Below, piece by piece: positions 50,565 to 54,271 of a stretch of 54,271 nucleotides of DNA. Both the position numbers and the translations under genes were made by a program. Origin of the DNA: an uncultured Lachnospiraceae bacterium (GTDB taxonomy: Bacteria; Bacillota; Clostridia; Lachnospirales; Lachnospiraceae); contig CANOCU010000024.1 of NCBI GenBank assembly GCA_947564645.1, positions 1-54,271 on the forward strand. The letters run 5' to 3'. Within the stretch, counting starts at the first letter, position 1. The number at the start of each line of letters is the position of its first letter. Under the pieces are notes generated by a model. The model made no database searches. It had not been told where the DNA came from and worked only from the letters and a program-made list of their open reading frames with translations.

Positions 50565-51797
50565 CTAATCTTCAGCATTCAAGTCCTCCATTAATTCTTC
50601 TATAGAAGAAAAAGAACGACTCAAATTCCTTCCATGTTTTACATCATCAATTGCTCTGATCGTATCTGAATTAGATCCCTCCATCGAAATTGCAAAAGGA
50701 ATTCTCTGTTCTCTAACTGTCAGTTTTTGCACTTCTCCTGTCGTCTCCCTGTAGCATGCGCTCGTCTGCGTATGGATCCTGCGTATCTGCAAAGACGGCT
50801 CCTTGATCCTGGAAGACAGCAGATAGGCCGCACAGTCTCCCATCACATGGCTGTGTATATGGACGCTGGTAAGGGAAGGGGTCATGATCTGGGACTCCAT
50901 CGTATCGTCAAAACCGCAGAGCCACACATCCTTTGGAACCGCTATCCCCATACGCTTAAACACGCGCATGACGTCAAACGCCACATAATCGTTGGCACAG
51001 ATAAATACCTCCGGCAGCGTGCCGATCCTGGCAAAGCTCTCCGACAGATATTCCTGGTACTCCTCCGCTCCCGGTTTCTTCACACCTTCCTTATTTCCGA
51101 TGATGCAGTACTCTTCCCTGCAAGGCATACCCAGAAGGTACATGGCATTCCGGTAAGCCATGTATCGCTCAAAGAATGACTGACAATGCCTGTATTCCCC
51201 GATAAACCCGATCCGCTGCTTCCCTCTGCGAACCATTTCTGACACAAGCCCAAAGATACCGGACTCATTATCCGGACAGATAAGGTCCGCTGCCAGCGGT
51301 CCGTCCAGACCTGCTGCCGGGGCATCCACAAACAGCACCGGGAGATCCAGGCTGCATAGCATCGCACAATATTCCCGGTCAAGCATCTCAATACAGATAA
51401 TGCCCGATACTTTCTCCCGGTCAAGGGTCGCCGGCAGCCGCAGGGTTTCCTCATCCGTCCCGCTGACCCGATGCATGGTAAAACGATAACCCATCCTGGC
51501 AAACTGTCTCTGGAACTGATCCAGCATAACGGACAGATAACTTGTATTTCCCGTAAATCCCATGGTCAGCAAGGCAATCTCCCCCGCTGTCCCTTTGACC
51601 GGCAGACTGCTCTGCGGCTGCTCGACAACGGCATTCAGATAGGAGAACTGTTTATAGCCCATCTCTATTGCTTTCCTGATCACCTTCTCCCGCGTTCCCT
51701 CCGCCAGAAGACCCGTATTATTGATCGCCTTGGAGACCGTATTCCTGGAAACGCCCAACTCGTCCGCGATATCCTGCAATGTAACCCTTGCCGCCAT
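50565..51797 (-). CDS. LacI-family regulator with RelB/DinJ-like C-terminal tail
   Basis: A 410-residue protein, longer than the usual ~335-345. Residues 5-50 are the LacI HTH (VTLQDIADELGVSRNTVSKAINNTG), and ~72-350 the periplasmic-binding-like sensor domain (ICANDYVAFDVMRVFKRMGIAVPKDVWLCGFDD). The normal family end would be near ACYRETTGE (~355). The last ~53 residues instead read like the C-terminal half of a RelB/DinJ antitoxin (REQRIPFAISMEGSNSD...SRSFSSIEELMEDLNAED). The frame is continuous, and the DNA of the tail is visibly more AT-rich. Start is ATG 51797 with AAAGGAG upstream. It may regulate sugar genes nearby; no toxin gene follows. Confidence 0.85.
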   Translation of the reverse strand: MAARVTLQDIADELGVSRNTVSKAINNTGLLAEGTREKVIRKAIEMGYKQFSYLNAVVEQPQSSLPVKGTAGEIALLTMGFTGNTSYLSVMLDQFQRQFARMGYRFTMHRVSGTDEETLRLPATLDREKVSGIICIEMLDREYCAMLCSLDLPVLFVDAPAAGLDGPLAADLICPDNESGIFGLVSEMVRRGKQRIGFIGEYRHCQSFFERYMAYRNAMYLLGMPCREEYCIIGNKEGVKKPGAEEYQEYLSESFARIGTLPEVFICANDYVAFDVMRVFKRMGIAVPKDVWLCGFDDTMESQIMTPSLTSVHIHSHVMGDCAAYLLSSRIKEPSLQIRRIHTQTSACYRETTGEVQKLTVREQRIPFAISMEGSNSDTIRAIDDVKHGRNLSRSFSSIEELMEDLNAED

Positions 51798-51872
51798 ATT
51801 GCTTCTCCTTTTCCTGGAAATTTCGCTTTTGGTCCTGCAAAAGTTTCCATCAAACATGTTCTTTGTAAAATC

Positions 51873-51901
51873 AACCTATCACTTTTACTTTTGTATGTCA
51901 A
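51873..51901 (-). promoter_or_regulatory. Probable promoter of the LacI-RelB-like gene
   Basis: On the minus strand TTGACA (51901-51896) is followed after 17 bases by TAGGTT (51878-51873), about 75 bases ahead of the start codon. Confidence 0.45.
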
Positions 51902-51934
51902 TAATGTTTTCTCTTTCGCATTTAGTTTTACATT

Positions 51935-51975
51935 TGCATTTTATATTTTACAAATGCACTCTTTAATAGTATAAT
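51935..51975 (+). promoter_or_regulatory. Promoter with dyad for the second LacI-family gene
   Basis: TTTACA (51947-51952), 17 bases, TATAAT (51970-51975). A dyad TGCATTT...AAATGCA (51935-51958) covers the -35. It lies between the two divergent LacI genes and could be bound by either. Confidence 0.6.
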
Positions 51976-52048
51976 AAGAAAAAGAAAACCACGATGCACA
52001 CCCTTAGTTTGTTGTTAAAGTGCAAAAACTCTATAGCGGAGATCCCAT

Positions 52049-53038
52049 ATGAAAAAAGTAAATTCCTCCCCAACCATGAAAGATGTCGCCCGCGAGGCCG
52101 GCGTAGCCCTCGGTACAGTCTCAAAGGTAGTAAACGGCCTGCCCGTAAGAGAACCTTACAAACATAAAGTAGAAGACGCCATCCGGAAGCTGGACTATCA
52201 TGTGAACAGCTATGCACAGGGATTTAAATCCAACAGAACCGATACCGTTGCCCTTTTGGTGCCGAATCTGTGGGACCCCTTCTTTTCCATACTCACCCAC
52301 CACATCAACCGTGAACTGCAGGCGCGACGCTGCCGGATGTTTCTGTGCACGACGGATTTCAACCCTGATCTTGAGCAGGAGTATGTGACCATGCTCCAGA
52401 ACAATAAAGTGGACGGGATCATCGGTCTGACTTACAACCCGCAGTTGGAAGTTCCGGAGGGGATTCCCTTCGTTTCGATCGACCGCTCCATGGGTCCTCA
52501 TATTCCCTGCGTGGCCAGCGATAATTTTCAGGGCGGCCAGATGGCGGCAGAGAAACTGGCCGATCTGGGATGCACGAACGTAGCATTCCTTCGGACAGGT
52601 TCTTCCCTGAATAATGAACCAAATAAGCGCAAAGCAGGTTTTGAGAACGGATGTCTTTCCAGAAAACTGAACTATGAAATGCTGATTCTGGACGACGGAG
52701 AACCTTATGATAAATTTGACCGTTTTCTGGCGGAACATATAGAATGCGGCAGATCATACTTTGACGGCATTTTCTGTGTCACGGATAAAGTCGCATATCA
52801 TGTAATAAAAACATTGAGAAACCTGCAGATCAAAGTCCCCGAAGACGTACAGGTAATCGGATTTGACGGGATACGGCAGTTAGGAGACTTAGACCCTGTC
52901 TGTTCCAGTATCGTACAGCCCGTAGAGGAAATAGCGCAGACATGCATCGGTCTTCTGTTCCGGGAATTTCCTCCCGGCAGGCTGCCTTTGATCTGCCTGC
53001 CTGTCACCTACACATATGGCGGTACCACACGGGAATAA
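52049..53038 (+). CDS. LacI-family transcriptional regulator
   Basis: A 329-residue regulator of normal length. The HTH is PTMKDVAREAGVALGTVSKVVNGLPV (about 8-35) and the hinge/sensor domain begins at TDTVALLVPNLWDPFFSILTHHI; conserved sensor motifs are VDGIIGLTYNPQ, FVSIDRSM, VASDNFQGGQMAAEKLADLGC and VQVIGFDGIRQLGDLDPVCSSIVQPVEEIA. It faces the GH32 beta-fructosidase gene at the right edge and is the best candidate for its regulator (inference from position). A strong terminator follows. Confidence 0.92.
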   Translation: MKKVNSSPTMKDVAREAGVALGTVSKVVNGLPVREPYKHKVEDAIRKLDYHVNSYAQGFKSNRTDTVALLVPNLWDPFFSILTHHINRELQARRCRMFLCTTDFNPDLEQEYVTMLQNNKVDGIIGLTYNPQLEVPEGIPFVSIDRSMGPHIPCVASDNFQGGQMAAEKLADLGCTNVAFLRTGSSLNNEPNKRKAGFENGCLSRKLNYEMLILDDGEPYDKFDRFLAEHIECGRSYFDGIFCVTDKVAYHVIKTLRNLQIKVPEDVQVIGFDGIRQLGDLDPVCSSIVQPVEEIAQTCIGLLFREFPPGRLPLICLPVTYTYGGTTRE

Positions 53039-53100
53039 AAATGCTTCCACAAATTTGCCAAGAAGCCGGATGCATCCGGTTCGGCAAAATAACAGGGCAG

Positions 53101-53138
53101 GAAAAAGCGGATCCGTTTCCAACAGGATCCGCTTTTTC
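53101..53138. terminator. Terminator after the second LacI-family gene
   Basis: GAAAAAGCGGATCC pairs with GGATCCGCTTTTTC perfectly around a 10-base loop; A and T runs at each side allow termination in both directions. Confidence 0.9.
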
Positions 53139-53272
53139 GTTCTGAACGCCCATGCAGTCAATTCTGCGCTGCCGTAAGTTAATCTACCGTAACAGCAGCC
53201 CTCGGCTTCTCTGTTACTGTCTGCCGCTAATTCTCCTTATCTGTTGTCAAGTTGATTGCAGAAGTTCCGTCT

Positions 53273-54223
53273 TTACACCAGATCATACTTTACCACATCC
53301 AGATTTACCGTTCCGTCCGCGATAAAGGAGATTCCGTCCGCCGCCTGGTCTGTGTACAGGACGGCGCTCATCGTCTGCTCACCGTCGTTCACAAATACTT
53401 CCACACTGAACCGGTCCAGAATAATCCGTAACTTCAATTTACCGCCGTCATGACTGACCTTACTGCGTCTCTGGTGGATGATGGCCCGCCGGGATCCGGA
53501 GAATTTCCGGTCCACCTTCAACACCGACTCTCCCGGCCGGAAGCTGAGGGAAGTGTGATAGGAATCATTCTGGGCAAATCTGACCGCGAACTTCCGGTAC
53601 AGATCGCATCCTTCCTCCGGACGGATCGCCAGCTCCATATCGACCCGGCGCCCCTTGATCCCTTCCAGTTTCACCATACCGGAGACAGTGACATTCTCGT
53701 AGGCGACCTTATTCTGCCGCATTTCCTCCAGTTCCCGGATCGGCTTCTGATACAGCCTGCCGTTCTTTATGGACAATTCCCGCGGCAGGCTCATCTGCCC
53801 GAACCACACCTCGTCATGTCTTCTTCTGTGATTGCACGTATCCCAGTTCTGCATCCAGCCGATCATGACCCGGCGCCCGTCCGGCGTGAGGATCGTCTGA
53901 TGCGCATAGAAATCAATTCCGTAATCGGCCGCTTGGTCCGCTTCCTCCGTAAACTCCTGCGTCTCTTTGTCATAGCTTCCGATCAGGCAGAGCGTACCGT
54001 TGCCGTTGTGATATTCAAAGCCGGAGGGAAGCATATCCTGTGGACTGACAAGCAATACCCATTTTCCATCCAGAGAGAAGAAATCCGGACATTCCCACAT
54101 CTTCCCGAAACGATCCTTGTTCGCCGCCAACACCTTTTCATAGTGCCAGTCCTTTCCGAGTTTTTGGTAGTTCAGTCCGTGGGAGGTCTGCGCGCCCCGG
54201 TTCTCGCTCTGGTTGTAGCTGTC
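53273..54223 (-). CDS. GH32 beta-fructosidase, 3' exon only
   Basis: About 316 C-terminal residues of a GH32 enzyme (sucrose-6-phosphate hydrolase, levanase or fructan hydrolase). The acid/base motif is KMWECPDFFSLDGKWVLLVSP, followed by ..DFYAHQTILTPDGRRVMIGWMQNWD and the C-terminal beta-sandwich (LRIILDRFSVEVFVNDGEQTMSAVLYTDQAADGISF). The nucleophile (NDPNG) and RDP motifs lie upstream of the window. The open frame continues to the edge, but 54224-54271 look like the end of a group II intron, so the true coding exon probably begins at 54223. Split by the intron, it might be active only after splicing. Confidence 0.85.
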   Translation of the reverse strand, partial: DSYNQSENRGAQTSHGLNYQKLGKDWHYEKVLAANKDRFGKMWECPDFFSLDGKWVLLVSPQDMLPSGFEYHNGNGTLCLIGSYDKETQEFTEEADQAADYGIDFYAHQTILTPDGRRVMIGWMQNWDTCNHRRRHDEVWFGQMSLPRELSIKNGRLYQKPIRELEEMRQNKVAYENVTVSGMVKLEGIKGRRVDMELAIRPEEGCDLYRKFAVRFAQNDSYHTSLSFRPGESVLKVDRKFSGSRRAIIHQRRSKVSHDGGKLKLRIILDRFSVEVFVNDGEQTMSAVLYTDQAADGISFIADGTVNLDVVKYDLV

Positions 54224-54271
54224 ATGAGGTAAGCGCCTCGTGGACGCTCCCTCCCGAACCGTGCGGGCACC
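54224..54271 (-). mobile_element. Probable group II intron, 3' end (domain VI and part of domain V)
   Basis: On the minus strand the 3' half of a domain V (GCACGGTTC) is followed by a domain VI stem: GAGGGAGCGTCC pairs with GGCGCTTACCTC, leaving one bulged A. That A (complement of 54230) lies seven bases from the intron end CTCAT, which ends in AT (AY rule). The rest of the intron and any reverse transcriptase lie beyond the window edge. Confidence 0.6.

Overview
The window reads as chromosomal DNA of a low-to-mid GC Clostridia member, most likely a Lachnospiraceae gut anaerobe. The support is inferential: a T-box-controlled short-form prolyl-tRNA synthetase, a YtvI-type (sporulation-associated) permease, a reverse rubrerythrin with rubredoxin and a PerR-like regulator, a class II GalT, Shine-Dalgarno sites of the GGAGG type, and several two-component systems paired with FtsX/Bce-type ABC transporters. 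Coding density is high and most genes lie on the minus strand.

Layout. Positions 1-3.6 kb hold regulators: a GyrI-like fragment at the edge, a DUF3796-like membrane protein with an XRE regulator, an AraC/GyrI regulator and an AlbA_2/Schlafen-type ATP-binding regulator with an in-frame 12-bp tandem repeat. At 3.9-13.5 kb are a Cof-type HAD phosphatase, an orphan histidine kinase, a minus-strand cluster (AIR-synthase-like protein, Lrp, aminotransferase, TrmL), a VanW protein, a 31-residue membrane miniprotein, an exonuclease and an XRE regulator with a palindromic operator. At 13.6-18.7 kb are galT and galK with an AraC regulator, a receiver-HPt pair and tRNA-Gly(TCC). At 18.7-27 kb are a membrane-anchored amidase with a long arginine-rich tail, a BlaI/BlaR1 pair with two operator-like dyads, ackA, and proS with a complete T-box leader. 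At 26.8-36 kb are a sugar-kinase-like APH protein with two tandem O-antigen-ligase paralogs, YtvI, an RluA-type pseudouridine synthase and an OmpR/HisKA two-component system. At 36-38.5 kb are the oxidative-stress genes and then a probable ADP-ribosyltransferase-fold toxin with a 66-residue partner.

From 38.6 to 50.5 kb lie two peptide-transport/sensing modules. The first is a GHKL kinase plus LytTR regulator divergent from an ABC pair. The second is an OmpR regulator plus a short intramembrane-type kinase upstream of another ABC pair. A DUF4143 ATPase sits between them. In the second module, the regulator promoter and the transporter promoter share an 11-bp identical block at exactly the same distance from the -10 element, so the kinase-regulator pair probably controls both itself and the pump. 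The last 4 kb hold two divergent LacI regulators and the 3' part of a GH32 beta-fructosidase.

The most unusual observations are these: (1) a LacI-family regulator whose last ~53 residues look like the C-terminal half of a RelB/DinJ antitoxin; (2) a probable group II intron 3' end (domain VI with bulged A seven bases before the junction) interrupting the GH32 gene at the right edge; (3) the ART-like toxin/partner pair with a dyad over its -35 box; (4) the matched promoters of the second two-component/ABC module, one of which appears to make a leaderless mRNA.
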